A program made the translations under genes and the position numbers. Below are positions 44,642 to 54,491 of a DNA stretch of 64,000 nt, one piece after another. The stretch covers positions 1,054,001-1,118,000 of the forward strand of contig NZ_CP015412.1 of assembly GCF_001750165.1 (NCBI RefSeq), given 5' to 3'. Within the stretch, counting starts at the first letter, position 1; the number at the start of each line of letters is the position of its first letter. The stretch comes from Pseudoalteromonas luteoviolacea (GTDB taxonomy: Bacteria > Pseudomonadota > Gammaproteobacteria > Enterobacterales > Alteromonadaceae). The notes beneath the pieces are model-generated. The model did no database searches. It had not been told where the DNA came from and saw only the letters and a list, made by a program, of their open reading frames with translations.

Positions 44642-44713
44642 TTCAGGGTGACGGGGTTTATTTTGTTCAGGGTGACGGAGTTTAGTTTGTTCAGGGTGAC
44701 GAGGTTAATTTTT
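44642..44713. repeat. Three tandem 24-bp extragenic repeats
   Basis: Copies start at 44642, 44666 and 44690, each beginning TTCAGGGTGACG and varying in the last half. Just before, CCTGAA/TTCAGG forms a hairpin (about 44632-44648). It lies between the convergent azlD and nuclease genes. The pattern looks like a dispersed extragenic repeat rather than coding or CRISPR sequence. Confidence 0.75.
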
Positions 44714-44741
44714 CTAAGGGGGGATTAATTAAAGGTCACCA

Positions 44742-44777
44742 TAAAAAAGCCCCTGAAGCCAAAGGCGGCAGGGGCTT
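44742..44777 (-). terminator. Terminator of the giant nuclease gene
   Basis: AAGCCCCTG (44747-44755) and CAGGGGCTT (44769-44777) form a 9-bp stem with additional inner pairing (GCC/GGC). On the minus strand it is followed by six Ts. Confidence 0.88.
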
Positions 44778-44794
44778 ATTGTTATAGCTTAATG

Positions 44795-47700
44795 TTATTG
44801 TCTACGGCGTAGTAGAGCAGGAACAATAAGTAATAATAGGAATAAGGGCATTGAACCACTTGAAGAACGAATAGTTCTGGTCTCTACACGTTCAATCATA
44901 ATTGCTTCCTTCACTGTGATCACTAACATGCCAGATGCGCTTGCATCTTGCTCGTCAGCCACAACATAATTGATGGTGACTTCACCTTCGCTATGAGGTG
45001 CTGGCTTAAAGGTGATCGTACTTGCAGTAAAGGTCACTTCACCAGAATCTGCTGTTGCACTGATAAGCGTTAACGGATGGCCTTCAGGATCAGAATCGTT
45101 GGCAATGACATCGACCGTGACAGTATCGTTATTAAATACTTCAGCCACGTCATTCACAGTGACCGGTGGTTGATTTATCGGCTGGGCTTGTGCAACCACT
45201 GTGATCTGTACCGTTGCAGTGCTTGTCCCACCTTGACCATCGCTGAGTGTATACTCAACGGTATCAACACCAATGAAATCTGGCGCACTTTGATATTGTA
45301 AGCTTGAATCAGCATTGATACTTACGGCACCATGCATTGCAGTTGCGCTCACAATATAAAGCGTGTCGCTGTCAGCATCAGTGTCATTTGCAAGCACGTG
45401 TAGCGTTACTGACTGATTGAGAACCGCTTCCAGTGTATCGTCTACCGCCACAGGTGCTTTGTTGTCAGTCTGCGTGACACTCACACCGCCTGGGTCGACA
45501 ATTTTACCATTTTTAATGCCATCTGCATCGTATTCACCACCGTCTACCAGTGTTAGCTTCACACACCACGCACCTTCGACTAACCCTTCTTGCCAGCTAT
45601 TATCATTCATACTCGGGCAGTAACCTTGTTGGCCCAGTGCAGAATGCAGCGCGTTACCGTTTTGCGCTGAGAAAGTCATCCAGCCTTGGTTTGGTAGGTA
45701 CTTACGATATTGTGCGTTTGCTGGGGTAGCCGCTTGCTGTGGTAAAACGATACTGACGCTGTCTACACCACTTGGTAAATCAACGACAAAGTCAAAAATA
45801 CCACCGCGATTTTCCATCCCTTCGTCCGCAGAGATTAAACCTGTTTGTACTGCTTCATCAGCATCGAGCGAGGCCGCATTTTTGTTGCTGCCAAGACTCA
45901 CACTACCAAGAGCCATACACACACCGGATTCAACTTCAATCAGACCAGACTCCCAGTTATTGCCTGAAGAAGGCAGCACATTACATTGCGCATCAATCGG
46001 GTCTAGGTAATTGGGGATACCATCAGCATCGTCATCTCCGTAGCCTTCTTGCGCATCACTAATGAGATCGCCATCCGTATCCGTATTCGCGTCCAGTGTT
46101 GGTTGTGCTGAGACCACTTTAAATATCACAGTTTGTGTATCAGATAAGCCACCATTGTCAGTCGCTGTTGCACTGACTTGGTAAACCCCGACAGACAGTG
46201 CAGATGCATTGACACTGAACTGAGTTGAGTCAGTACTTTCATTGCTCAAACCTGTTTGTGCTTGCCACTCGATGGTATGGGTATCTGCACTATTTTGATC
46301 CATTACATCCGCTGTAATTGTAATTAGACCGTGCTCTGTCACCATAATTGAGCGCACTTCATCTTGCTGCTGGACAGTCAGCGTTAGGGTCGGTGCAATG
46401 TTGGATTCTACAATGGTGATTTCATGGCGCTGTTGAACACTTGAATTGAGCTCACTGGTATCCAATGTGATTACAATGGTCTCGTCTGCATCCTCGATCT
46501 CATCCAACACAGTTTCAATAGAGATCTGACCTTGGGTACCAGATTCGATAGTGATTTGGCCAGATACTGGCGTGAAGTCTGCTTCACTTGCCGTGCCAGA
46601 CACAGTAAAGTTGATCGCGAGTGGGTAGGAAAAATGTTCACCGCTCAGTACCACAGGTACGGTTGTCGTTTGGCCTTCAACCACAGTTTGGCTTGGAGAA
46701 GGCAGACTCACCATTGGGCGCACATTGACGATTTGTGCCACTTTTTCACATACATTGTTGCTACCGCATGCTTGCCAATACACCTTATTGGCGCCAGACG
46801 GTAGGAAGTTACTGCCAAGTAGTTCCACTGAGATAGGTTCGCCGCGACCATCAACCGCTGTTGCAACGCCTAAATCTACTAGGGTTAGTTGGCCTGTTGC
46901 ATTGACCGTCAGATCAGCAGGTGCGGTGATCACAGGTGCCGAGGGCTGATTTTGGCGCAGTTCTAACACAGCTTCTGCGCGGCCACCAAATCCATCAGAA
47001 ATGGCATAACGAACCTGAGCGATGCCATTAAATGTATCATTGGTACTAAATACAATCTGATTATCTTGAATTATTGCATTACCGGCATTGGTACTAACAG
47101 CCACCAATGACAAAGCATCACCATCTGGATCGCTGTCATTCTCTAGTACTGCAATCGTTGCTGATGATTGGCCCTCAGCCAGTTGCACAAAGTCATCTGT
47201 GGCGATAGGTGCAAGGTTACTCGTGCTAATTTGCACTTTTACAGTCGCCTGTGCCGTCTCGGCACCATCACTGATAGAGTAGCTGATAGTCGCATGGCCT
47301 GTATTCAATGCAGGCGCTTGGTATTGAAGCACATTGCCGTTGATTTCAACGCTACCTACGTCCGCTTCTGCCGAAGTGATACTCAGCGTATCGCCATCGA
47401 TGTCAGTGTCATTTGTAAGCACATTGATGTTAGCAAGTGACTTTGCAGAGACCACAGTTGAGTCGTTAACGGCTGTCGGTGCGTCGTTTTGCGGTGCAAT
47501 TGTGATTGCAACGTGTGCAGTTGCGCTTAGTCCTGCTTCATCACGGATCTCATAGGTGATTTGGGCTGTACCGTTAAAGTTCTCTGCTGGCGAATAGGTA
47601 ATGGCAGAGTCTGAATACGTCACTTGGCCCAGGCCAGAATTCAGTGTTGCACTTGTGACCTTTACGCTTGCCATGTTCTCGTCGGTATCGTTACTCAATA

Positions 47701-50700
47701 CCGATACCGTCACACTTTGATCTTCAAGTGTATTGGCGGTGTCATTGATTGCAACAGGGGCTAGGTTTCTGGCGATGACATTGACGTGGATCGTTGCTAC
47801 AGCAGTGCCACCATTGCCATCAATGATGGTATAGCTGATGGTTGCTTCACCAACGAAGTTGACATTTGGTGTAAAACTGACTTGTGCATCAGAGTAGCTA
47901 ACCTCACCTTCGCCTGACACGAGCGTCGCTGCGCTGATGGTGAGTGGATCTGAGTCTGCATCAGTGTCATTAACTAACACATCGATTGTAATGGCTTCGC
48001 CTTGTACTGCTTCAGCGGTATCGTCATTCGCAACCGGTGCTTGGTTATTTGGTAGAACAACGTTTGTCAAATCGAAGTCAGTAATTACTGGGTCGTGATC
48101 AGATGAGCGATAAGGGGAGTCCGAGAACCATTTATTCTGTTGATCTTCAGATTTACCTTCCGTATTGTAGTCTAGGCCCGCTGCTTCATCGGCGTTAATA
48201 TGCCAGTGCATGGATTGTGCAATACTATCCATTGAACTACTCGCCGTCAGCATGTGATCTAAACTACCTGCCACACCGCTGAAGTAGTATGAGTAATTGT
48301 CACCAGCGTCTTTCTCAAGGCTGATATTTGTGAAGTTGGCGTTATAGAACTCAAGCATTGGCGCTTCATATGCGTAGGCATTAAAGTCACCTAAAATGGC
48401 ATAAACAGGCGAGTTAGTATTTGCACTTGCTTCCACGTTTGCTTGGGTCAGTGCTGCAACGACTGTTTTTGCAGCCAGAATGCGCTGGCCATTACACGCG
48501 CCCTCTACAGCGTCATCCATATCTTCGCCACATGATCCGCCTTTTGAACGGAAGTGATTCACAACGATACGGATTTCTTTGCCGCCGTTCATTGGTTTGA
48601 ATGATTGCAACATTGGGGGTCTATGTGCACGTGTTGCTTCGTCAAATGGTGCATCTGTGATCACCTGTGCACTGCCTTGAGGTATAACACGATTTGCACG
48701 ATAAATGATGCCAACCGTGACCGCATCTGTGCCTATTTGACCTATCTGAGGATTAATGAATGCCCAATCATTGGTATCGTCTCGCTCATTCAACCCATCA
48801 ATGAGGTTTTTGATGGCACTGTTGTCGCCGTAGCCATTGTTTTCGATTTCCATTAGGCCGACAACATCCGCATCGGATGCCAGAATTGCGCGGATCACCT
48901 TACTACGTTGGCGATTAAACTCTTTCTCGTTATTTGCGCCACGACCGTTAAAGTCAACGAAGTAGTTCAGCACGTTAAAGCTTGCAACACGAATGTGTTG
49001 ATCTGACTTACGATCGAAAGGCTTAGTACGGCGTGGGTTCGCTTGTTCAAACTGCGGTGTATTGGTTGGAATGAGTTTGTAATTTCCGTAAGCGTAGTGA
49101 ATAACCCCTGACATGTTCGATACTAGGTCGCCAGAGCGAAGTGGCACCTCAGCGCTGAAGCTTGGGTAATAGCTGATTGCTTCAGGGTTAGTTTGTGTTG
49201 AGTTGTCATCCACAAGTAACACGTTTCTTGAGTTTAGATCAGCAAGTTCTAGGCGACGAGGGTCGTCTTTAGGGTATTTGTTGGTCGGCTGCATTCTCAT
49301 GCCTTGAGACAAGTAAATCTCACCATATTTAGTGAAGTTATGGCTCAGCGTGACATGTAGCTTTTGCGCCATAGAGATCCACATACCTTCAAGTGACTCT
49401 TGGTCAAAGCCTTTTGCAAACGGTAAATTCACCTCTGTTGGTGTAACCTGTGACAACACATCAGTGGCACAAGAAAGGGATTCTGTTACCGTACTAATTT
49501 GTGTTAAGTCATACTTTTCAACAACGGTGCCCAGTACTCGGACTTGTTCACCGATTGTGACTTGGGTATTTGTTTCGGCAACGAAAATGCCTTCTGACGT
49601 GGCACTGTCAGTATCTGCATGACGGTCTTCCTCTTGGATAAAGAAACCACCATGTTGACCGCTGCCTTGAAAGGCTGCCACTACAACGCCTTCAATAACC
49701 ACTGTCTGGTTCACAAGAGGGCTTGCTGCTTGATTACCTTGAATATTACTAATGAGTGTTGCAGGGTCGTTACATGCGCCCAGTTCAACTTGTGGTGGCG
49801 TTGTTCCGCCATCAGAACCACATGCTGAAACGCCACTACAGCCAAGACCGTCAGCGGTATTTTTCTCGAACCCTTTCCACTCAACGCTTGGGTCAAAGGC
49901 ATCATCTAAGGTTGTATCACCTGATGTGATCCCGTCTTTACGACGCAGGGTTTTATCTTTGGTTGAGGTGTTGCCACTGCCCCATGCACTGCCAGGATCC
50001 GTTCCAACTTGACCAAATACATCGGCAATTTGGCCATCAACTGTCAGTACAAGTGCATCATCTCCGTTAAAGTAAGTGATGGTACTGGTACTGTCTTGAC
50101 GACTCTTAATGTCGTCGTTTGCACTGCTATTGGCAATAACGTGACTTTCGCCGTGCTTTAATTCGCCAGACAGAGTTTGTGTTCTTAACCCTTCTGTCGT
50201 CAGCGGTTTACCATTATCAGCTAAGGTGATTGTAACGCGGCTAAGGTCTAAAGTTGCACCGGTAAAGTTGGTAATTTCAACCGCTTTATTGCTGCTGCTA
50301 CCTTCAATATACTCGGTGAAAATCACTTTACTGGTTTCGACCTGTTCGCTGACCTGAATGGAAAACGCAGGCAAGGTCACAACATCTGTATTGCCATCAG
50401 TGACACCGATGACGATATTGCTTGTCACACCTACATCTTGAGATGACGGCGTACCAGTCAGTTCACCATTTTGTGTATTGAAGTCTGCCCAAGCGGGTTT
50501 GTTGGTGATTGAGAAGGTGAGCGTGTCATTGTCTTCATCGTTTGCTGCTGGTTTGAAGCCATACGCAATACCTACGACAGCACTTGTGCTCGGTGTGCCA
50601 GAAATGGTCGGTGGGTTTTTAATTGAACTTGAGTCGACCACTTCAATGTTGAAGCTCGGTAAAGACACTGTCGACTTTCCGTCGGTTACGGAAATTTCAA

Positions 50701-52807
50701 TATGCTCATAAACGGCAATATCGGCCGTCACAGGGGTGCCAGACAAGCGGCCCGTTTGTGTATCGAATGTCGCCCATGACGGCTTGTTAACGATAGAGAA
50801 CGTCAAGTCATCTTTATTTTGATCTGATGCCGTTGGCGTAAAGCTATACTCGCGACCTGTGCCCACGATAAGTTCCGGTTGACCGCCAATGACAGGGGCC
50901 ACTTCGCCTAATTTAGGACATGTCTCACCAAATAGTGTTTCTGCAAACTCTGGGTTATCGACAAACGGGTTACGGTTACCTTGTTGCTCAACGATACGTT
51001 GGTGTCTATCTAGTTCTAATTGATCTATCTGATCTTCACGATGCCAATCCATCAGGTTACACAAGACACCCAAAGTTGGTGAGCTACTTGCGCTGATATT
51101 ATTTACAAGTTCAAGATCCGGCATACTGCCGTCTGTGCCATCATAGCGCACAGCCATGTAGAACATCATACGAGCAGTATCGCCCTTTACAGCATCCCTT
51201 GGTTCAAATGAGTCGCTGTCAGTAAAATTACCCGGTGCGTTATCAACTGGGTTACCGCCATCATCATAATCTTTGCTACTACGCGTGGAGTTCACTTTGA
51301 CATTGGTTGGCCTTAAGTGATGAATATCGGTATAACCATATTGGCTTTCACTTGGGAAGCCATGAGACTTTGGCCAACTGTGCTCTCGGTTCCAGTCCGT
51401 TGTGCCGCCACCGTTGGTATCTTTAGACTGACTTTTTCCTGTGTAAAACAGCAGTACATTGCTTGGGTTATTTGGATCTTCATCGGTATACTTTAGCGCG
51501 TCCCACACTTGCGAGTAAGTCATTCTCTGTTGACCTTGTCTCGCAATTAAAGAAAGTGCACTTTCTAACTCTGTACCGACTTTGCCAATTGCCGAGGCGT
51601 AGTAGGTAGTGTAATCATAGTTACTGCCTGGTTTGTCTGTAACCGTAATTGAAAATGCAGGCAAACTCACCGGTGCGTGCAAACCATCTGACACTGAAAT
51701 AATGATGTTATCATGATCACCGACATCAGATTCCGCTGGGGTACCACTAAGCTGACCTGAAAGCGTATTAATTGCTGCCCAGCTTGGCTTGTTCGTGATT
51801 GAGAACACCAAATCATCATTTTCAAGGTCGATGGCTACTGGTGTGAAGGCATACTGCCGAGTCGCTTGCACTGATGTGTTAGGCGTACCGGAAATGACAG
51901 GCGCATCATTGGTGCCGGCAGCTCTAACCATGATTGTAAAGCTGTTAAGTGCATTGGTCACGGTGCCATCGTTGACTGTGATCACAATGTTGTCGTATAT
52001 GCCCATATCAGCGGCTGTTGGCGTGCCTGAGAGTTTGCCTGTCGTCGTATCAAAGCTTGCCCAACTCGGCTTGTTTTCGATGGCGAACACCAGTGTGTCA
52101 CCATCAAGGTTGGTGACAGTTGGAGTGAATACGTATGTGTCTGTGGCATTCACGAAGCCTTTAGGTGATCCACTTATTTCTGAAGGGATATTACCGCTGC
52201 CGCCACAGACTGTGACGCCTGAGCAACCGAGGCCATCAAACGTGTTTTTTGCAAAGCCAACCCACTCGTTTGCTGGGTCGAATGCATCATCTATGGTGGT
52301 GTCGCCGTTTTCGATGCCTATTTTGCGACGTAGCGTTTTATCTTTTGTACTGGTGTCACCAGAACCCCAATTACTACCCGGATCAGTACCGACTTGGCCA
52401 ATGCTGTCTACGATGATGCCATTAATCATCAGGGTTAACGCATCGTCACCATTAAAATATGTGGCGGTACTGGCGATATCGCCAAGTGCTTTTAGTTCGT
52501 CACTTGCGCCGTTGTTGTATAGGACATAACTGCTGCCCGCAGCAAGCGTGCCAGATAGGGTAAGCGGCGTGACTTCATCCAGCTTTTTACCATTTGCAGT
52601 TAACGCAATACTGACGGTGCTCAGGTCGATGCTATTGTTGCTAAAATTAGTAATTTCAAGCGCTTTGTTGTTACTGCTACCTTCAACATACTCTGTAAAG
52701 ATAACGTTTGCATTTGCGTGTCCCATGACGACACTTGAACACAGCCCCATCGCGATGCAGCGGCCCAAGTATCGCAATTTTCCACGATGCTTATTGTTAG
52801 AGTTCAT
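44795..52807 (-). CDS. Giant secreted double nuclease (endonuclease I plus ExeM/NucH-type EEP), GlyGly-CTERM-like tail
   Basis: 2670 residues. Order: signal peptide (ends near HANAN); lamin-tail-like domain (about 35-200); two He_PIG-type Ig modules; an endonuclease I domain (about 395-660) with NREHSWPKSHGF near 473; two more He_PIG modules; a second lamin-tail domain (about 828-990); an OB-fold region (about 1005-1260); an exonuclease/endonuclease/phosphatase domain (about 1268-1580) with VASFNVLNYF, VGLMEIENNG and SSDHDPV; several cadherin-like repeats; a Calx-beta-like module; two final Ig repeats; and SSGSMPLFLLLLIVPALL plus RRRQ. ExeM-type nucleases degrade extracellular DNA, for nutrient use or biofilm dispersal; those I know are under 1000 residues. 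A GGGA ribosome site precedes ATG 52807. Confidence 0.92.
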   Translation of the reverse strand: MNSNNKHRGKLRYLGRCIAMGLCSSVVMGHANANVIFTEYVEGSSNNKALEITNFSNNSIDLSTVSIALTANGKKLDEVTPLTLSGTLAAGSSYVLYNNGASDELKALGDIASTATYFNGDDALTLMINGIIVDSIGQVGTDPGSNWGSGDTSTKDKTLRRKIGIENGDTTIDDAFDPANEWVGFAKNTFDGLGCSGVTVCGGSGNIPSEISGSPKGFVNATDTYVFTPTVTNLDGDTLVFAIENKPSWASFDTTTGKLSGTPTAADMGIYDNIVITVNDGTVTNALNSFTIMVRAAGTNDAPVISGTPNTSVQATRQYAFTPVAIDLENDDLVFSITNKPSWAAINTLSGQLSGTPAESDVGDHDNIIISVSDGLHAPVSLPAFSITVTDKPGSNYDYTTYYASAIGKVGTELESALSLIARQGQQRMTYSQVWDALKYTDEDPNNPSNVLLFYTGKSQSKDTNGGGTTDWNREHSWPKSHGFPSESQYGYTDIHHLRPTNVKVNSTRSSKDYDDGGNPVDNAPGNFTDSDSFEPRDAVKGDTARMMFYMAVRYDGTDGSMPDLELVNNISASSSPTLGVLCNLMDWHREDQIDQLELDRHQRIVEQQGNRNPFVDNPEFAETLFGETCPKLGEVAPVIGGQPELIVGTGREYSFTPTASDQNKDDLTFSIVNKPSWATFDTQTGRLSGTPVTADIAVYEHIEISVTDGKSTVSLPSFNIEVVDSSSIKNPPTISGTPSTSAVVGIAYGFKPAANDEDNDTLTFSITNKPAWADFNTQNGELTGTPSSQDVGVTSNIVIGVTDGNTDVVTLPAFSIQVSEQVETSKVIFTEYIEGSSSNKAVEITNFTGATLDLSRVTITLADNGKPLTTEGLRTQTLSGELKHGESHVIANSSANDDIKSRQDSTSTITYFNGDDALVLTVDGQIADVFGQVGTDPGSAWGSGNTSTKDKTLRRKDGITSGDTTLDDAFDPSVEWKGFEKNTADGLGCSGVSACGSDGGTTPPQVELGACNDPATLISNIQGNQAASPLVNQTVVIEGVVVAAFQGSGQHGGFFIQEEDRHADTDSATSEGIFVAETNTQVTIGEQVRVLGTVVEKYDLTQISTVTESLSCATDVLSQVTPTEVNLPFAKGFDQESLEGMWISMAQKLHVTLSHNFTKYGEIYLSQGMRMQPTNKYPKDDPRRLELADLNSRNVLLVDDNSTQTNPEAISYYPSFSAEVPLRSGDLVSNMSGVIHYAYGNYKLIPTNTPQFEQANPRRTKPFDRKSDQHIRVASFNVLNYFVDFNGRGANNEKEFNRQRSKVIRAILASDADVVGLMEIENNGYGDNSAIKNLIDGLNERDDTNDWAFINPQIGQIGTDAVTVGIIYRANRVIPQGSAQVITDAPFDEATRAHRPPMLQSFKPMNGGKEIRIVVNHFRSKGGSCGEDMDDAVEGACNGQRILAAKTVVAALTQANVEASANTNSPVYAILGDFNAYAYEAPMLEFYNANFTNISLEKDAGDNYSYYFSGVAGSLDHMLTASSSMDSIAQSMHWHINADEAAGLDYNTEGKSEDQQNKWFSDSPYRSSDHDPVITDFDLTNVVLPNNQAPVANDDTAEAVQGEAITIDVLVNDTDADSDPLTISAATLVSGEGEVSYSDAQVSFTPNVNFVGEATISYTIIDGNGGTAVATIHVNVIARNLAPVAINDTANTLEDQSVTVSVLSNDTDENMASVKVTSATLNSGLGQVTYSDSAITYSPAENFNGTAQITYEIRDEAGLSATAHVAITIAPQNDAPTAVNDSTVVSAKSLANINVLTNDTDIDGDTLSITSAEADVGSVEINGNVLQYQAPALNTGHATISYSISDGAETAQATVKVQISTSNLAPIATDDFVQLAEGQSSATIAVLENDSDPDGDALSLVAVSTNAGNAIIQDNQIVFSTNDTFNGIAQVRYAISDGFGGRAEAVLELRQNQPSAPVITAPADLTVNATGQLTLVDLGVATAVDGRGEPISVELLGSNFLPSGANKVYWQACGSNNVCEKVAQIVNVRPMVSLPSPSQTVVEGQTTTVPVVLSGEHFSYPLAINFTVSGTASEADFTPVSGQITIESGTQGQISIETVLDEIEDADETIVITLDTSELNSSVQQRHEITIVESNIAPTLTLTVQQQDEVRSIMVTEHGLITITADVMDQNSADTHTIEWQAQTGLSNESTDSTQFSVNASALSVGVYQVSATATDNGGLSDTQTVIFKVVSAQPTLDANTDTDGDLISDAQEGYGDDDADGIPNYLDPIDAQCNVLPSSGNNWESGLIEVESGVCMALGSVSLGSNKNAASLDADEAVQTGLISADEGMENRGGIFDFVVDLPSGVDSVSIVLPQQAATPANAQYRKYLPNQGWMTFSAQNGNALHSALGQQGYCPSMNDNSWQEGLVEGAWCVKLTLVDGGEYDADGIKNGKIVDPGGVSVTQTDNKAPVAVDDTLEAVLNQSVTLHVLANDTDADSDTLYIVSATAMHGAVSINADSSLQYQSAPDFIGVDTVEYTLSDGQGGTSTATVQITVVAQAQPINQPPVTVNDVAEVFNNDTVTVDVIANDSDPEGHPLTLISATADSGEVTFTASTITFKPAPHSEGEVTINYVVADEQDASASGMLVITVKEAIMIERVETRTIRSSSGSMPLFLLLLIVPALLRRRQ

Positions 52808-53434
52808 ATTTTTCCCGTGTGTTTGTCACTCTGTTTTATCATTTGCGAGTTAGATTATTTTTAAGGGTGCAAATATTCCCATTAAAAAATGGGAGGCGAA
52901 TATAATACTCTATTATGAACTTTTTATTAAAAATGCTTTAAATATCGGACATCTAATTGCAACAATTAACCACCTCTAGTTATTAACACGTTCTTTAGCT
53001 TAAGTATTTTAATGGGGACATTTGTCCTTGCATAACTTTATGATTAATAGGGGGTTATGATGTATGTGTCTATTTTGTTACATTCACGCTGTTTATGACG
53101 ACGGAGGTGAGTTGTTTGCTACAAAATCAGTTCATTAACATTTTTTAATTATTTAATGCTTTTTGTATACAATAAAGAACGTTCTAATTTTTACAATTGT
53201 TTACGTTTTGGGTTCTTTTTGAACAGTGTGCATGGGTTTTTTGAAGGGGAAGTGGTTAAAAAACCAATAACTGCAATAATGTATCCGGTGGTCATGTATA
53301 TGAAATTAAGGCGAAGTTCATTTGCTGTGCATCAGAGAAATACAGTGTTATTTAGTTATGCTTTTAATTTAATTATTGAGGTAGAATAATGGCATTATCT
53401 CCAACACTCAATAACAATAAAGTTTAATAATATT
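52808..53434. other. Intergenic region upstream of the nuclease and FGE-domain genes
   Basis: About 630 AT-rich bases between divergent genes. The nuclease promoter must lie near 52810-52950. A 77-codon + strand ORF (53156-53389) has mixed composition and no ribosome site, and I do not accept it as a gene. No repeats or hairpins stand out. Confidence 0.4.
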
Positions 53435-54352
53435 ATGATTTTAGAAGACTTACATCTCTGGGGACAAGCTTCAGAAACAGCCCAACATCAAGCAGTTAAA
53501 GATTTCATACAACATAATGCATTGGATAAGCATTTTGAGTTCATCTCAATCGAGACTTTTTCTTGCGCAGCGTTGCAACACCGTATTGGCGTATTTAAGC
53601 ACATAACAACGGGTATGATCTTTCACTTATTACCCGGTTGCACTCATTTTCAAGCTGGTTTAGATGAACAACAATATGAGTATGTGAGTAATCACTATTC
53701 GATGGACTTGCCTGAGTACTTCCCCACGAATGAGTTGGATGAAAACGGTGAACACGTCAGACAATCAGTGACTGTGCCCCCCATGTTGATTTCCCGCTTT
53801 GCGATCACCGAGTCGGTATGGATAGCGCATAAAGGCATGCGATTACATCGTCAGTTCGGCGACGATCACCCAATTGATGCCGTGAAAAGACACGCTGTGC
53901 AAAGCTGGGCAATGAGGCTTGATTTGTCATTACCTTCTAATATTGAATGGGAATACGCATGTAGAGCAGGAAGTAATACTTTGTTTTATTGGGGAAATGA
54001 ACCAAACCCGGATTATGCGCTACAAGAGCGACACAAAGACGCTATGGATGGGTATAGAACATTCACCGAAGCAGAGCAGGGGCCAGCTAATGCGTTTGGA
54101 TTATTGGGCATGATAGGTAACCAAGCGGAGTGGGTGTTGGATGATGTACCAGACTACCCTGCGCCACTGCAAGCATACCCTTTGATCTTAGGGATGGAAG
54201 ATGATGGTTTGGATGGCATACTGCGTGGGGGCTGGCACGATTATGGTTGGTCGTTTAATCGAGCTACATCTCGCATCCAATGCGGTGCTGCCGACAGTGG
54301 TTGTAGTGGCCGTCTTGTATTTCGATTAGCGGATCATAAAGCAAGGCAATAA
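53435..54352 (+). CDS. FGE-sulfatase (SUMF1-type) domain protein
   Basis: 305 residues, no signal peptide. The FGE-sulfatase / C-type-lectin-like domain occupies about 100-300: TVPPMLISRFAITESVW, LSLPSNIEWEYACRAGS, NAFGLLGMIGNQAEWVLDD, GILRGGWHDYGWSFNRATSR, LVFRLA. Residues 1-100 form an extra N-terminal region that is not recognised. Two cysteines near the end (IQCGAADSGC) are not in the exact spacing of formylglycine-generating enzymes, so this may be a non-FGE member, such as hydroxylases or other Fe- or ligand-binding relatives. No sulfatase is in the window. It converges with toxin locus 2. Confidence 0.82.
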   Translation: MILEDLHLWGQASETAQHQAVKDFIQHNALDKHFEFISIETFSCAALQHRIGVFKHITTGMIFHLLPGCTHFQAGLDEQQYEYVSNHYSMDLPEYFPTNELDENGEHVRQSVTVPPMLISRFAITESVWIAHKGMRLHRQFGDDHPIDAVKRHAVQSWAMRLDLSLPSNIEWEYACRAGSNTLFYWGNEPNPDYALQERHKDAMDGYRTFTEAEQGPANAFGLLGMIGNQAEWVLDDVPDYPAPLQAYPLILGMEDDGLDGILRGGWHDYGWSFNRATSRIQCGAADSGCSGRLVFRLADHKARQ

Positions 54353-54368
54353 ATTACATTTTATGTGT

Positions 54369-54398
54369 CCTTGCCAGTAAAAAGTCATACTGGCAAGG
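54369..54398. terminator. Terminator after the FGE-domain gene
   Basis: CCTTGCCAGTA (54369-54379) and TACTGGCAAGG (54388-54398) form a perfect 11-bp stem, 17 bases after the FGE-domain stop. It can act for the convergent immunity gene too. Confidence 0.8.
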
Positions 54399-54491
54399 TA
54401 CATCATGATTAAGGCCCGTTTGCCTTGTGTGCTTTCTCATCATGTTGGGAGTCATCCTTGATTTCACCCCTTTGCTACTTTGCAACACAGA

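Noticed and set aside
44642..44713. Possible CRISPR array
   Set aside because: Repeats are 24-bp direct tandem copies with no spacers and no cas genes nearby.
51789..52529. 246-codon + strand ORF inside the giant nuclease gene
   Set aside because: Antisense to a clearly coding, repeat-rich frame; low complexity and no start signals. Several other long antisense frames in this gene are the same effect.
53156..53389. 77-codon + strand ORF before the FGE-domain gene
   Set aside because: No ribosome site, odd composition, lies in a promoter region and matches no pattern I know.
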